Shown here: one piece after another, positions 41,421 to 50,663 of the stretch | Position numbering within the stretch: the first letter of the stretch is position 1 | Layout of the letters: each line of letters begins with the position of its first letter | NCBI GenBank assembly: GCA_029975055.1 | Contig: JARKPU010000067.1 | Location: forward strand, 248,001-312,000 | DNA: 64,000 nt | Reading direction: 5' to 3' | Source of the DNA: Anaerolinea sp. | GTDB lineage: Bacteria > Chloroflexota > Anaerolineae > Anaerolineales > Anaerolineaceae | Notes under the pieces: generated by a model | The model's database searches: none | What the model saw: only the letters and a program-made list of their open reading frames with translations | Told to the model about the DNA's origin: nothing | Translations under genes and position numbers: made by a program

Positions 41421-42878
41421 ATGAAGCCCTTCTTCCTCATACTCCGCCCGCTCTGGCGGGTCATCGCTGCCGTCCTGACCGTAGGCGGTTACAGCGTCCT
41501 GCTCATCTTGCTCAAAGATTACTTCACCACTTCCATCGTCGCGCTGCTCTACCTCGTGCCGGTGGTGGTCAGCGCGGCATTTTGGGGCGGGCTGGCAGGC
41601 ATCACGGCTTCCATCCTCTCCTTCCTGATCTTCAACTATTATTTCCTGCACCCGGTATACACCTTCGCCGTCTCGCAACCGCAAGACATCCTGGCAATGT
41701 TCGTCCTGCTGGGCGTGGCCATGTTGATCAGCAACCTTATGGCGCGCGCCCAGCAGCGCCTCCAGCTGGTCCAGGCGCGCGAGCGTGAAATGCGCCAGCT
41801 CTACGAACTGAGCGCCGCCCTCACCGGGCAGACCGACGCGCGGCGCGTCATGCACATCCTGGCGCAAAGGCTCGAGACGATCTTCCCCGGCACCGTGGCC
41901 GAAATCCAGGTGGATACCGCCGGGATGCGCTTTGCCATCCGCGAGCCCGATGAGCCAGTGCAGCACCCCGCGGCCAACCCGGTGCGCGTCCCGCTCTACG
42001 CTTCCAGGGGGCAGATCGGGCAGATCGTGCTCTACGGCCACGCCAACGTAATTTCGCTCGACCAGGAACGCCTGCTGCAAACCTGCGCCAGCCAGGGGGC
42101 TGTGGCGCTGGAGCGCGCCATCCTCGCCGAGAACGAGACCCGCGCGCGCGTGCTGGAAGAGAGCGATAAGCTCAAGACGGCCATCCTCTCCTCTGTATCG
42201 CACGAATTGAGAACCCCCCTGGCCACCATCCAGGCCTCGGCCACCAGCCTGTTCAACCCCGATGTGGAGTTCGACCCCGAAGCGCGCGGCGAGCTGCAGG
42301 CTCTCTTGATCGAAGAGGTGGAGCACCTCACCCAGCTGGTGGGCAACCTGCTGAACATGTCGCGCATCGAGGCCGGGGCGCTCAAGCTGCAGTGCCAGTG
42401 GAATTCCCTCGCCGAAATCGTCGATACCGCCATGCGCCGCCTGCGCCGCTCCGCAGCCCGCCAGCGCATCGAGGTGGACGTGGCCGACGACCTCCCCCTG
42501 GTGTATGTCGATCAGGTGTTGATGGAGCAGGTCTTCGTCAACCTCATCGGCAACAGCCTGAAGTTTGCCCCGCCTGAGACGCCCATCCGTGTCTCGGCGC
42601 TGCTGGAAGGTGCCAGCATGCAGGTCACCGTCAGCAACCAGGGGCCGCCCATCCCCGCCGAGCACATCGGGCACATCTTCGAGAAGTTCTACCTGATCCC
42701 CGGCATGGATAGCATGCGCGGGACGGGGCTGGGCCTTTCCATCTGCCAGGGGATTGTCGAAGCCCACGGGGGGAAGATCTGGGCAGAGAACCTGGAAAAG
42801 GGCGTGGCCTTCCGCTTCAGCCTTCCAAACGTCTCGCAAGACAACCTGGCCGGGCTCCTCCCCGAAGAGGAGGAATGA
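41421..42878 (+). CDS. KdpD-like sensor histidine kinase lacking the KdpD N-terminal domain
   Basis: A 485-residue kinase. The membrane part (about 10-100) is a four-helix DUF4118 domain including FWGGLAGITASILSFLIFNYYFLHPVYTF, which is characteristic of KdpD. A GAF-like region (about 125-235) follows, then HisKA with H261 (SVSHELRTPL) and HATPase (NLIGNSLKFAPPETP, GTGLGLSICQGIVEAHGG). The cytoplasmic KdpD/Usp N-terminal half of full KdpD (about 900 residues) is absent. TATATA lies at 41405-41410 and GAGGAG abuts the ATG. Forms a pair with the KdpE-like gene 1 bp downstream. No kdpFABC is in the window. Confidence 0.88.
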   Translation: MKPFFLILRPLWRVIAAVLTVGGYSVLLILLKDYFTTSIVALLYLVPVVVSAAFWGGLAGITASILSFLIFNYYFLHPVYTFAVSQPQDILAMFVLLGVAMLISNLMARAQQRLQLVQAREREMRQLYELSAALTGQTDARRVMHILAQRLETIFPGTVAEIQVDTAGMRFAIREPDEPVQHPAANPVRVPLYASRGQIGQIVLYGHANVISLDQERLLQTCASQGAVALERAILAENETRARVLEESDKLKTAILSSVSHELRTPLATIQASATSLFNPDVEFDPEARGELQALLIEEVEHLTQLVGNLLNMSRIEAGALKLQCQWNSLAEIVDTAMRRLRRSAARQRIEVDVADDLPLVYVDQVLMEQVFVNLIGNSLKFAPPETPIRVSALLEGASMQVTVSNQGPPIPAEHIGHIFEKFYLIPGMDSMRGTGLGLSICQGIVEAHGGKIWAENLEKGVAFRFSLPNVSQDNLAGLLPEEEE

Positions 42879-42879
42879 G

Positions 42880-43569
42880 ATGAGCGCGCATCCACAGATC
42901 CTGGTCATTGACGATGAGCTGCAAATCCTGCGCGCCCTGCGCACCATCCTCGGCCAGCAGCAGTACACCGTCCACGTGGCGCACACCGGCGAAGAAGGCC
43001 TGGCGCTGGCCGCCGCAATTCAACCGGATGTGATCATCCTCGACCTCGGCCTGCCGGATATCAACGGCATCGAAGTCTGCTCGCGTTTGCGCACCTGGTC
43101 GGAAGTGCCGGTGATCATCCTCTCCGCGCACGAAAACGACCAGGAAAAGGTGGCCGCGCTGGATGCCGGGGCCGACGACTACCTGACCAAGCCGTTCAGC
43201 GCCGATGAACTCATGGCGCGCATCCGCGTGGCCCTGCGGCACCGCGCCCGCACCTCAGGGGCAAAGGCAGCCGTCATCCAGGCCGGCAATGTGGTCATCG
43301 ACCTCGCCGCTCACCTGGTGACCCGCGCCGGCGCGCCGGTGAAGCTGACCGCCACCGAATTCAAGCTGCTGGCCTACCTGGCGAGCAACGCCGGGCGGGT
43401 GCTCACCCACCAATCGATCCTCACCCACGTCTGGGGCTACGCCGAAGACAGCCAGATGGAATACCTGCGCGTGTATATCCGCCAGCTGCGCCAGAAGCTC
43501 GAAGAAAATCCCCGCAACCCGCAATTGATCCTGACGGAATCGGGCATCGGCTACCGCCTGATGACCTGA
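42880..43569 (+). CDS. KdpE-like response regulator
   Basis: A 229-residue OmpR-family regulator: REC with phospho-acceptor D55 (VIILDLGLPD), switch residue S in IILSAHEND, K in YLTKPFS, then a winged helix (about 130-229) with LTATEFKLLAYLASNAGRVLT, THVWGY and ESGIGYRLMT. It closely resembles KdpE. GAGGAGGA precedes ATG 42880, and the long upstream frame is only a shadow of the kinase gene. What it regulates cannot be told from here; the KimA-like importer is a possible target. Confidence 0.92.
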   Translation: MSAHPQILVIDDELQILRALRTILGQQQYTVHVAHTGEEGLALAAAIQPDVIILDLGLPDINGIEVCSRLRTWSEVPVIILSAHENDQEKVAALDAGADDYLTKPFSADELMARIRVALRHRARTSGAKAAVIQAGNVVIDLAAHLVTRAGAPVKLTATEFKLLAYLASNAGRVLTHQSILTHVWGYAEDSQMEYLRVYIRQLRQKLEENPRNPQLILTESGIGYRLMT

Positions 43570-43712
43570 GGGCCGGTGCCGGGGCGTGCGCAGGTTTCCT
43601 TTTCATTGAAGGCGCGCTCCCCTTCAGCAATCCGCTCTTCGCACGCAAGTGCGGCCGGTTAACGCACTGAGGCGCGGGGTCAACCGCGCCTCAGCTCAAT
43701 TTGCACCGGCTT

Positions 43713-44810
43713 CTAACCGTTCTTGCGCTGGAACTCGGCCATGAACTGCGCCAGAACCTGCGCCGACTCTACCGGCAGGGCGTTATAGAGCGATGCGCGC
43801 AGCCCGCCCACCGAACGGTGGCCTTTCAGACCGATCAAGTCGGCCTGCTTGGCCTCTTTGACGAACTGCTCTTCCAGTTCCTCGCTCGGCATACGGAACG
43901 GCACATTCATGATCGAGCGCGCCGCCACGGCGGCATGCCCGCGGTAGAAACCGCCGCTCTGGTCAATGGCGTTATACACCAGGCCGGCCTTCTGCTGGTT
44001 GATCTTGTGCATTGCCTCCAGCCCGCCCAGGCCTTTGAGCCACTTCATCACCAGCCCGACGATATAAATGGCATAACAGGGCGGGGTGTTGTGCAGCGAG
44101 CCGCTCTCGGCCAGCAGGCGGTAATCCAGCATCACCGGCATCTTCTCAGGGGTGCGCAGCAGCAGGTCTTCGCGGACGATGACCACCGTCACACCGGCCG
44201 GGCCGGCGTTCTTCTGCGCCCCGGCGTAGATCAGCCCATATTTGCTCACGTCCACCGGCTGGCTGAGGAAGTCGGACGACATATCGCAGACCAGCTCCAC
44301 GCCTGCGGGCGGAACCGGTTCGGTCTTGAATTCCACGCCGTGAATCGTCTCGTTGTGGCAGAAGTGCAGGTATGCCGCCTTTGGGTCGAGTTTAAGCTCG
44401 CCCTCAGCCGGCAGCCGGGTGAAGTTTTCGGCTTCGCCGTTGAAGGCCACGCCGGTGGCCCCCAGCTTGGCGCCTTCCTTCCAGGCGGTGCGGCTCCACG
44501 AGCCGGTGACGATATAATCGGCCGAAGCCCCCGCCGGGCGCAGGTTCATCGGCAGCATGGCAAACTGCAGGCTTGCGCCCCCCTGCAGGAACATCACCTT
44601 ATAGTTGGCAGGGATGCCGAGCAGTTCGCGCAGGTCGGCTTCGGCAGTTTTGATGATCGACTCGAATTCCTTGGAGCGGTGGCTCATCTCCATCACCGAC
44701 ATGCCGCAGCCCTGGTAATCGAGCAGTTCGGCCTGGGCCTGCTCCAGCACCGGCAGCGGCAGGATGGACGGTCCCGCATTGAAGTTATGCACGCGTTTCA
44801 CAGGGGTCAT
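43713..44810 (-). CDS. serC: Phosphoserine aminotransferase
   Basis: Class V aminotransferase that converts 3-phosphohydroxypyruvate and glutamate to phosphoserine in serine synthesis; it may also serve vitamin B6 synthesis in organisms with the DXP route, but PdxST is present here. The 365-residue protein has NFNAGPSILP, MEMSHRSKEF, FLQGGASLQFAMLPMNL, and PLP lysine K200 in YAGAQKNAGPAG. Full length. Monocistronic; the substrate-binding HNETIHGVE loop is intact. Confidence 0.96.
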   Translation of the reverse strand: MTPVKRVHNFNAGPSILPLPVLEQAQAELLDYQGCGMSVMEMSHRSKEFESIIKTAEADLRELLGIPANYKVMFLQGGASLQFAMLPMNLRPAGASADYIVTGSWSRTAWKEGAKLGATGVAFNGEAENFTRLPAEGELKLDPKAAYLHFCHNETIHGVEFKTEPVPPAGVELVCDMSSDFLSQPVDVSKYGLIYAGAQKNAGPAGVTVVIVREDLLLRTPEKMPVMLDYRLLAESGSLHNTPPCYAIYIVGLVMKWLKGLGGLEAMHKINQQKAGLVYNAIDQSGGFYRGHAAVAARSIMNVPFRMPSEELEEQFVKEAKQADLIGLKGHRSVGGLRASLYNALPVESAQVLAQFMAEFQRKNG

Positions 44811-44989
44811 GGTTCATTCGCCTCTTTGGTAGGAAAGTTGGGGTCAAGCGCGAAGGCCGCTTGAATGGTTCACCTGCACTAATGATAGCTTAAATTCGCC
44901 GGATTGGGCCGTTCAGGTTCCGGCCGGTTTACAGGCCCGGCAGGGAAAATCCGGTACAATACAACCATCCCTCAGGAGGACAATGCCTT

Positions 44990-45034
44990 CCATTTTATAA
45001 AAATTGTGCGGCAAGCCCCTCAATTTATCGAAAA
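44990..45034. repeat. Hairpin repeat family A, degenerate copy
   Basis: ATTTTATAAAAATTG-TGCGGCAAGCCCCTCAATTTATCGAAAAG retains the AATTG..GGCAAGCCCC..CAATT core of the family with broken outer arms. It lies 28 bp before the PEBP lipoprotein gene. Confidence 0.6.
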
Positions 45035-45061
45035 GGTTACCCATGTCCTCAGGAGCAGCGT

Positions 45062-45628
45062 ATGAAACCTCTTGTCCGGGCAATTTCACTGATGTTTCTC
45101 CTGGGCGCGGCTGCCTGCGCAGGCGCTTCCCAGGCGCCTGATGCCACCCCCACCCCGCCTGCGCCCATCGCCATCACCTCGCCCGCTTTTGAACCGGGCG
45201 GGGCTATCCCCAAACAATACACCTGCGAAGGCGACGACATCTCTCCCCCGCTGGAATGGGCCGATCCGCCCGCGGGCACGCAATCGCTGGCCTTGATCAT
45301 GGACGACCCCGACGCCCCCATGCGCACCTGGGTGCATTGGGTGGTCTATAACCTGCCGCCCGATGCGCGCGCGCTTGCCGATGGCGCCTCGAAGGCCAAC
45401 GGCAAGAAGTTCAACCTGCCCCAAGGCGCCGTGCAGGGCACCAGCAGCTTCAAGCGCGCCGATTACGGCGGCCCGTGCCCGCCCGCCGGGCAGCACCATT
45501 ACGTCTTTCACCTCTACGCGCTGGATGCACCCGTCGAAGGCAAGGCTCTGGATAAAGAAGCCCTGCTCAAAGCGATGGAAGGGCACATCCTGGCGTATGG
45601 CGAGCTGGTTGGGGTCTTCTCGCGCTGA
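45062..45628 (+). CDS. YbhB/YbcL-family (PEBP/Raf kinase inhibitor-like) lipoprotein
   Basis: A 188-residue protein with a lipoprotein signal: MKPLVRAISLMFLLGAAAC, lipobox L-G-A-A-A-C19, then a Thr/Pro-rich tether (DATPTPPAP). The PEBP fold follows: EGDDISPPLEWADPPAGTQSLALIMDDPDAP, HWVVYNLPP, and YGGPCPPAGQHHYVFHLYALD. The D-P-D-A-P and G-P-C-P-P segments line the anion-binding pocket. Ligand and role of bacterial members are mostly unknown. AGGAG lies in the leader. Overlaps the NUDIX start by one base (TGATG). Confidence 0.92.
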   Translation: MKPLVRAISLMFLLGAAACAGASQAPDATPTPPAPIAITSPAFEPGGAIPKQYTCEGDDISPPLEWADPPAGTQSLALIMDDPDAPMRTWVHWVVYNLPPDARALADGASKANGKKFNLPQGAVQGTSSFKRADYGGPCPPAGQHHYVFHLYALDAPVEGKALDKEALLKAMEGHILAYGELVGVFSR

Positions 45629-46167
45629 TGGACGGCTGGCAGACTCTCCACGCCCGGCCGGTCTACACCGAAGGGAAATGGCTTGCGGTCGAAGACCGCA
45701 CCGTGCAGACGCCCCAGGGCCGGGTGATCGAGCACTGGCCCTGGGTGATCACCCCCGATTACGTCAATGTGCTGGCAGTCACCCCCGGCGGTGAATATCT
45801 CGTCTTCCGGCAGGGCAAATACGGCCTGAAGGGGCAATCGCTCGCCCCCGTCGGCGGGTATATCGAGCCGGGCGAAGACCCCCTTTCGGCGGCCCGCCGC
45901 GAGCTGCTGGAAGAAACCGGCTTTGAAGCCGATGAGTGGGTGCATCTCGGCCGTTACCTGGTGGATCCCAACCGCGGGGTGGCGCAGGGTGATCTCTTCC
46001 TGGCGCGCGGCGCGCGGCGGGCGGCCGAACCCCTTGCCGATGATTTGGAAGAGCAGCAATTGCTCTTCTTGCGCAAGGATGAACTGGAAACCGCGTTGAG
46101 AGAAGGTCAATTCAAGGTGCTGGCCTGGGCTGCCAACATCGCCTTTGCCCTGCTGGCCGGCGGTTAG
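45628..46167 (+). CDS. NUDIX hydrolase, ADP-ribose pyrophosphatase-like
   Basis: A 179-residue NUDIX protein. The box GGYIEPGEDP, REL and LEETGFEADEW fit G-x5-E-x7-R-E-U-x-E-E-x-G-U completely. An N-terminal antiparallel domain (WLAVEDRTVQTPQGRVIEHWP) is typical of ADP-sugar pyrophosphatases, and P-x-P-Y-like residues after the box are weak. It is translationally coupled to the PEBP lipoprotein gene. The substrate could be ADP-ribose or another nucleoside diphosphate sugar. Confidence 0.88.
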   Translation: MDGWQTLHARPVYTEGKWLAVEDRTVQTPQGRVIEHWPWVITPDYVNVLAVTPGGEYLVFRQGKYGLKGQSLAPVGGYIEPGEDPLSAARRELLEETGFEADEWVHLGRYLVDPNRGVAQGDLFLARGARRAAEPLADDLEEQQLLFLRKDELETALREGQFKVLAWAANIAFALLAGG

Positions 46168-46188
46168 CCGACGCGCCCGGCCTTCCCC

Positions 46189-49100
46189 TCAAACCGCCGG
46201 TGCGGCATCCAGGCGGGCGATCTGCTCCTGGTAGAAGGCTTGCTGGGTCAGGTTGCCCATCCGCACGGCATACGCGAGGATATCGGAGTAATAACCCCGC
46301 GCGGCAGGCAGGTCGCCGAGCGTTTCAGCGATATTTCCCATTTCGTGCTGCAGCCAGAGCAGCCGTTCCTGATTGCCGAAAGAGCTCAGAATCTCCACGC
46401 ATTCCTTGCCGAGGCGGAATGCCGCCTCCAGGTTGCCCGCCTTGTGCTCATAATGGAACAGGCCCGTCAGGCAGACGGCCCGCCCCCAATCGCTGCCGGC
46501 GCGCCGGAAGAATTCCTGGCTGGAAAGGTACATCTCCCTGGCCAGCTCCGGGTCAAAGCCGCCGAAGAGCGCAGAATCGGCCAGCACAAGGCGCACCATC
46601 GCCACGCACCAACCATCGCCCTGCTGCCCGAAGGACCGCACGGCCTCGTCTGCAAGGGCGCGCACCTGCGGCCAGCCCAGGCTGCCGCCGAACATGAGGA
46701 CAAGCAGCAGAGCATAGGCTTTATCGGGCCCGTCGGGGGCCAGGCGCAGCGCTTCCAGGCACTCGTTCTGCAGTTCTCCCGCGGTCTGGAAGCCCACCAG
46801 GTTGAACGACATGGCCCTCAACGCCGCCAGTGCGAAGGCCAGCAGCCCCGGCAACTGCCGGCCAGGCCGGAGCTGGTCCACCAGGTCGCGTAAGATCTGC
46901 ACCACTTCGGCTGTTTCCACGCGCCGGTCGTTCATGATGTAGAAGAGGATCAACGCCGGCATGGCGCGCGAAAGGCGCGCATAATCACAGTCGGCCACCA
47001 TCTGCTGCCAGACGGCCCGCACATTGGCCGCCTCGGTGCGCAGCATGATCAACGCTGCGAGCTGGTCGGGGCCGCGCAGCATCTGATACATGCGGCTGAG
47101 CCAATCGGCGTAATACGCCGTCCGCCGCCGCAGCGCGTCTTCCCTTTCCTCCGGCGAAGCCGCCAGCCTGGCAGCCGCGTACTGCTGCAGGAGCGGGTGA
47201 ATGGTGAACCTGCCTGCGCTGAGCCGGCGCAGCAGCGATTTATCGGCAAGCGAAGTCAACACCGCCAGCGGCGCGCCCGCCACCTCCAGGGCGGCCTCGC
47301 GGCTGAAGCCCCTGACGAATACCGATAACCTGCCCAGGCTGTAGCGTTCCTGGTCGCTGAGCAGCCGCCAGGAATGCTCGAAGACCGCGCGCAGGGTGCG
47401 GTGGCGTTCGGGCATGCCGCGCCAGGATGCGGTGAGGAAATCGAGGTCGCGTTCGATTTCGGAGCAAATTTCCTGGCAGGAGAGCATCTTCACCCACGCG
47501 GCGGCCATCTCCACGCCCAGGGGCATGCCCTCCAGCAGCTGGCAGATGCGCGCAATCGCCGGCCAGTCGTCCGGGCCGGGCGTGAACCCGCATGCCCGGT
47601 CTGCGCCTTTCACAAAGAGCTGCACCGCGTCGAACTGCGGGACAAGCTCGCTGTGCGGGTTGCCCGGGAAAGACAGGCCGCCCACTTCCAGCGCCCATTC
47701 ACCCCGCAGGTTCAGGCGTTCGCGCGAGGTGACCAGGATTTGAACCTGCGGGCAGGCATCCAGCAGGGCAGCCAGGTCATCCGCGCAGGCGGTCAACTGC
47801 TCGAAGTTATCCAGCACGAGCAGCATGTGTTTACCCGCCAGGTACTGCGCAAGCTGTGCCTGCGCCTCGCCGACCGGCAGGCTGCCCTGGGCGGGAATGG
47901 CAAAGTGGAATTTGACCGCATCGGCGATGGCCTGCACCATCCCTTCCTCGCCGGTCACGGCGGCGAGCGGCACAAAGTACACCCCGTGAGCAAAGGAGCG
48001 CGTGGTGGCCGCCGCCTGGATGGCCAGGCGCGTCTTGCCGGCCCCGCCGATGCCCACCAGGGTGATCAACCGGCAGCCGGGGGTCTGCAGCAACTGCTCG
48101 ATCCGCGCCAGCTCCTCCTCCCGGCCGATGAACGGGGTCGGCTGGGCGGGGAGGTTGATGAGCTGCGGGTCGGCCGTCTTGAGCGGCGGAAACACCTCCG
48201 GCAAACCCGGGGCGGCAAGCTGATAGATATGCTCCGGGTGGACCAAATCCTTGAGGTAATGCTCGCCCAGGTCGAGCAGGTCGGCGCCCGGGGGGAGGTG
48301 GTCGCGCACCAGCTCATAGGTGGATTGGTTGAGCAGCACCTGCCCGCCGTAGCCGGCGCTCAACACGCGGGCCACGCGGTTGAGGTCTGGCCCCACGTAA
48401 TCGTCGCCGCGTTCTTCCGTCACCCCCGAGTGCAGCGCCATGCGCACCCTGAGCGCGCCGATCTCATCCCAGTCTTCGGCCAGCAATCCACGCTGGGCTG
48501 CCAGGGCCGCCGCCAGCGCGCCCGGGGCCGTCTGGAAGGCCACCTGGAAGGCATCGCCGATCATTTTATAAACGTAGCCGCCGTGCCCGGCCATGCTCTG
48601 GCGGAAGATTGCCTCCTGCCGGGCGAAAGCCCGCTGCATCCCTTCGGGGTAATGCTCCCAAAGCTGGGTGCTGCCCTCGATATCGGTGAACAGAAAGGTG
48701 ACCGTACCGCTCGGCCTGGGGGCGGCCTGCGCCGCGGGTTCTTCCGCCTGCCCGGCGGGTTTCGGCCTGCCCGCGCGCGAGCGGATCTGGCGGTAAACGG
48801 CGGCGGTTTCTTCGGCCGGTTCGACCCCCAGCTCCTCCTGCAACAGCTGGCGGCAGGCCTGGAACTGGCGCAAAGCCGCGCCGGGCTGCCCCTGCTGCTC
48901 ATACAGGCGCATGAGCGCGCGGTGCGCCGCCTCGTTGAGCGGGTCGAGCGAAAGCCAGCGCCGCGCCTGGTATAAAGCCCCTTCGAACTCCCCCTGCCCG
49001 GCCAGCAGAGCGCTCAGCGCTTCCAGCGCCTGGGCTAGGTGCAGGCGCAAAGTCTCAGCCTGGAGCGACTGCCAGCCGTCAAAATCGGGGCAGCCGCGCA

Positions 49101-49545
49101 GCGTGAACCCCGCCAGGAAATCCCGCTGGTACAGCCCGGCCAGCGCGCGCAGCGTTTCCTGCCCCTCCGAGCCGTTGCCCCCGCCCGATTTCCAGCGCGC
49201 GCTGCGCTGGCGGAACTCGTTCACATCCACCCAGATGGAGGCCGCCGGGTCGAAGCTCAGGCGCTGGTCGTCTTTAGCCAGCCACTCGCCTCCGGCAGAT
49301 TTGTTGAAGTCCCACAGCGCCTGGCGCAGGTAAGCCCCGGCCTGTTCCTGCGAGCAATCGGGCCACAGCAGCGCGGCCGCTTCTTCGCGTGGGATGCCGC
49401 CGGCAGCCGGGTTACCCGCGCCCGCCCCGGCTTCCACGGCCAGGTAAGCCGCCAGCGCCAGGGTTTTACGCCGCTCCGGCTTGATGGGCGTCTCACCGAT
49501 CAAGAGCTGCGGGTAACCGAACAGGCGGATGTTGAGCTGATGCAT
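46189..49545 (-). CDS. BTAD-guanylate/adenylate cyclase-NB-ARC ATPase regulatory protein
   Basis: A 1118-residue signalling protein. Residues 1-255 are a SARP/AfsR-like part: IRLFGYPQLLIGETPI winged-helix start, then a BTAD helical repeat (LHLAQALEALSALLAGQG). Residues about 280-450 form a class III cyclase: metal Asp in FLFTDIEGSTQLWE and YKMIGDAFQVAF, transition-state N-x3-R in LNRVAR, so it may be catalytic. Residues about 470-780 are a NB-ARC/AAA module (GIGGAGKTRLA, LLVLDNFEQL, ILVTSRERL), then helical TPR-like repeats to the end. No C-terminal LuxR helix-turn-helix is seen. The combination is common in Chloroflexota and Actinobacteria; signal unknown. Monocistronic. Confidence 0.88.
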   Translation of the reverse strand: MHQLNIRLFGYPQLLIGETPIKPERRKTLALAAYLAVEAGAGAGNPAAGGIPREEAAALLWPDCSQEQAGAYLRQALWDFNKSAGGEWLAKDDQRLSFDPAASIWVDVNEFRQRSARWKSGGGNGSEGQETLRALAGLYQRDFLAGFTLRGCPDFDGWQSLQAETLRLHLAQALEALSALLAGQGEFEGALYQARRWLSLDPLNEAAHRALMRLYEQQGQPGAALRQFQACRQLLQEELGVEPAEETAAVYRQIRSRAGRPKPAGQAEEPAAQAAPRPSGTVTFLFTDIEGSTQLWEHYPEGMQRAFARQEAIFRQSMAGHGGYVYKMIGDAFQVAFQTAPGALAAALAAQRGLLAEDWDEIGALRVRMALHSGVTEERGDDYVGPDLNRVARVLSAGYGGQVLLNQSTYELVRDHLPPGADLLDLGEHYLKDLVHPEHIYQLAAPGLPEVFPPLKTADPQLINLPAQPTPFIGREEELARIEQLLQTPGCRLITLVGIGGAGKTRLAIQAAATTRSFAHGVYFVPLAAVTGEEGMVQAIADAVKFHFAIPAQGSLPVGEAQAQLAQYLAGKHMLLVLDNFEQLTACADDLAALLDACPQVQILVTSRERLNLRGEWALEVGGLSFPGNPHSELVPQFDAVQLFVKGADRACGFTPGPDDWPAIARICQLLEGMPLGVEMAAAWVKMLSCQEICSEIERDLDFLTASWRGMPERHRTLRAVFEHSWRLLSDQERYSLGRLSVFVRGFSREAALEVAGAPLAVLTSLADKSLLRRLSAGRFTIHPLLQQYAAARLAASPEEREDALRRRTAYYADWLSRMYQMLRGPDQLAALIMLRTEAANVRAVWQQMVADCDYARLSRAMPALILFYIMNDRRVETAEVVQILRDLVDQLRPGRQLPGLLAFALAALRAMSFNLVGFQTAGELQNECLEALRLAPDGPDKAYALLLVLMFGGSLGWPQVRALADEAVRSFGQQGDGWCVAMVRLVLADSALFGGFDPELAREMYLSSQEFFRRAGSDWGRAVCLTGLFHYEHKAGNLEAAFRLGKECVEILSSFGNQERLLWLQHEMGNIAETLGDLPAARGYYSDILAYAVRMGNLTQQAFYQEQIARLDAAPAV

Positions 49546-49673
49546 GAAAACCTATCTATATTATACGGTCCGGTACAAGATTTGAGACGTTTTTGCAACG
49601 ACCCCGCCCTATTATGGAATGGCACAGGCGTGAACGATGCCTGTAGTTCACCTCGCTTGAAAGGCACAGATGT

Positions 49674-50183
49674 ATGGAAGAACCCACCACAAAGGAAGCA
49701 CGGAACGAACTGAATATCACCATCGAGGCGCTGCCCGCGATGCGGGTGGCCTGCTGCCGGGCAGTCGGCCTGACGCCAGAGGAGGATTCCTCGGCCCGGC
49801 TGGCCCAATGGTTCGAACAAGCGGGCCTCGGCAGCCCTGCGCGGCACTTCGGCTTTGATGTGGACGTTTCTGCCGAGCAATCGGCGGCCGGCCTGCGCGG
49901 CTACGAAGTTTGGGGGCCCCTTCCAGAAGGCGCCGCCCCAGGCGGAGGGCTGCCCATCCGCGAGTTTTCGGGCGGGCTTTATGCGGTGATGACGCTGGTC
50001 AACCCATTCACCGACCCGTTCACCCACATCCCCGCCGGATGGAAGAAGCTGCATGACTGGGTCATCCGCTCCGATGCCTATCGCGGAGCCGATCACCAGT
50101 GGCTGGAAGAGCTGATCACCCGCCCCGATGGCACGGCCGACTTGAAGCTGTATCACCCGGTGGCACCGGTTAACGGGCACTGA
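49674..50183 (+). CDS. GyrI-like/AraC effector-binding domain protein
   Basis: A stand-alone 169-residue GyrI-like small-molecule-binding domain: ITIEALPAMRVACCRAVG, FGFDVDVSAEQSAAGLRGYEVW, LPIREFSGGLYAVMTLV, and WKKLHDWVIRSDAYRGADHQWLEEL with LKLYHPV at the end. The Glu in the ligand pocket of this family is probably in W-L-E-E-L. It has no DNA-binding part. Related proteins bind lipophilic cations or act on cyclopropanoid toxins; function here is unknown. Convergent with the pseudogene at 50191. Confidence 0.85.
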   Translation: MEEPTTKEARNELNITIEALPAMRVACCRAVGLTPEEDSSARLAQWFEQAGLGSPARHFGFDVDVSAEQSAAGLRGYEVWGPLPEGAAPGGGLPIREFSGGLYAVMTLVNPFTDPFTHIPAGWKKLHDWVIRSDAYRGADHQWLEELITRPDGTADLKLYHPVAPVNGH

Positions 50184-50190
50184 AACGGTT

Positions 50191-50525
50191 CTACGCTGCG
50201 AGTTCCAGGTTAATCGCCGTGCCTCCGCCCGGCCTGGGTTTGGCCGAGACGCTCCCCCCGTGCGCCTCGACCAGGGCTTTGACGATCGCCAGGCCTGGCC
50301 CGCTTTCGCCGTTCTCCGTATGGCGCGGTTTTCCGGCCCGGCGGAGCGGTCGTAGATATAGGCCACATCCAGCAGGATCAAATCCGGCTGGATGTGGCGC
50401 GCCGCGTAGAGCGTGTTTTGCCCGCTGGTCGCGGTCAACACGATGAAGCCCTGCTCGGTCAGGCAATCCTGAAGGAGCTGGCGCACGCCGGATTGGTCAT
50501 CGACGACCAGAATTGTGCTGTCCAT
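50191..50525 (-). pseudogene. Remnant of a response regulator fused to a histidine kinase end, frameshifted
   Basis: Starts as a receiver domain, MDSTILVVDDQSGVRQLLQD ... DLILLD, and breaks at the phospho-acceptor region (LLDVAYIYDRS). Sequence of a kinase ATPase domain follows. IYDRS corresponds to the F-x-R segment before the G2 box, and after a frame change at about 50320-50345 the frame reads NGESGPGLAIVKALVEAHGG and ends TAINLELAA. So two genes of a former two-component locus were joined by an internal deletion, and the result then lost its frame. Not expected to be functional. Confidence 0.75.
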
Positions 50526-50639
50526 GCTCGCTTCTATATATCCCTTGAAGAAGGCCCTCCCGCAGGCGCGGGCGCCCTGTGAAGCCCCGCGGCACTGAAT
50601 CCATAGCACGCGATAATTCAAATTTGGTTTGGAAGGCAA

Positions 50640-50663
50640 TTACCTGCGCTTCAGCGCAGGTAA
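50640..50663. other. Perfect inverted repeat in the 50526-50765 gap
   Basis: TTACCTGCGCT-TC-AGCGCAGGTAA, 11-bp arms, without a T-run. It may be an mRNA hairpin or remnant of a mobile repeat. TATACT at 50711-50716 is a candidate -10 box for the ABC gene downstream. Confidence 0.5.

Noticed and set aside
49500-50639. 379-codon minus-strand ORF as an intact receiver protein
   Set aside because: Only its first 60 codons after 50525 resemble a receiver; the rest reads antisense to the GyrI-like gene after the frameshift.
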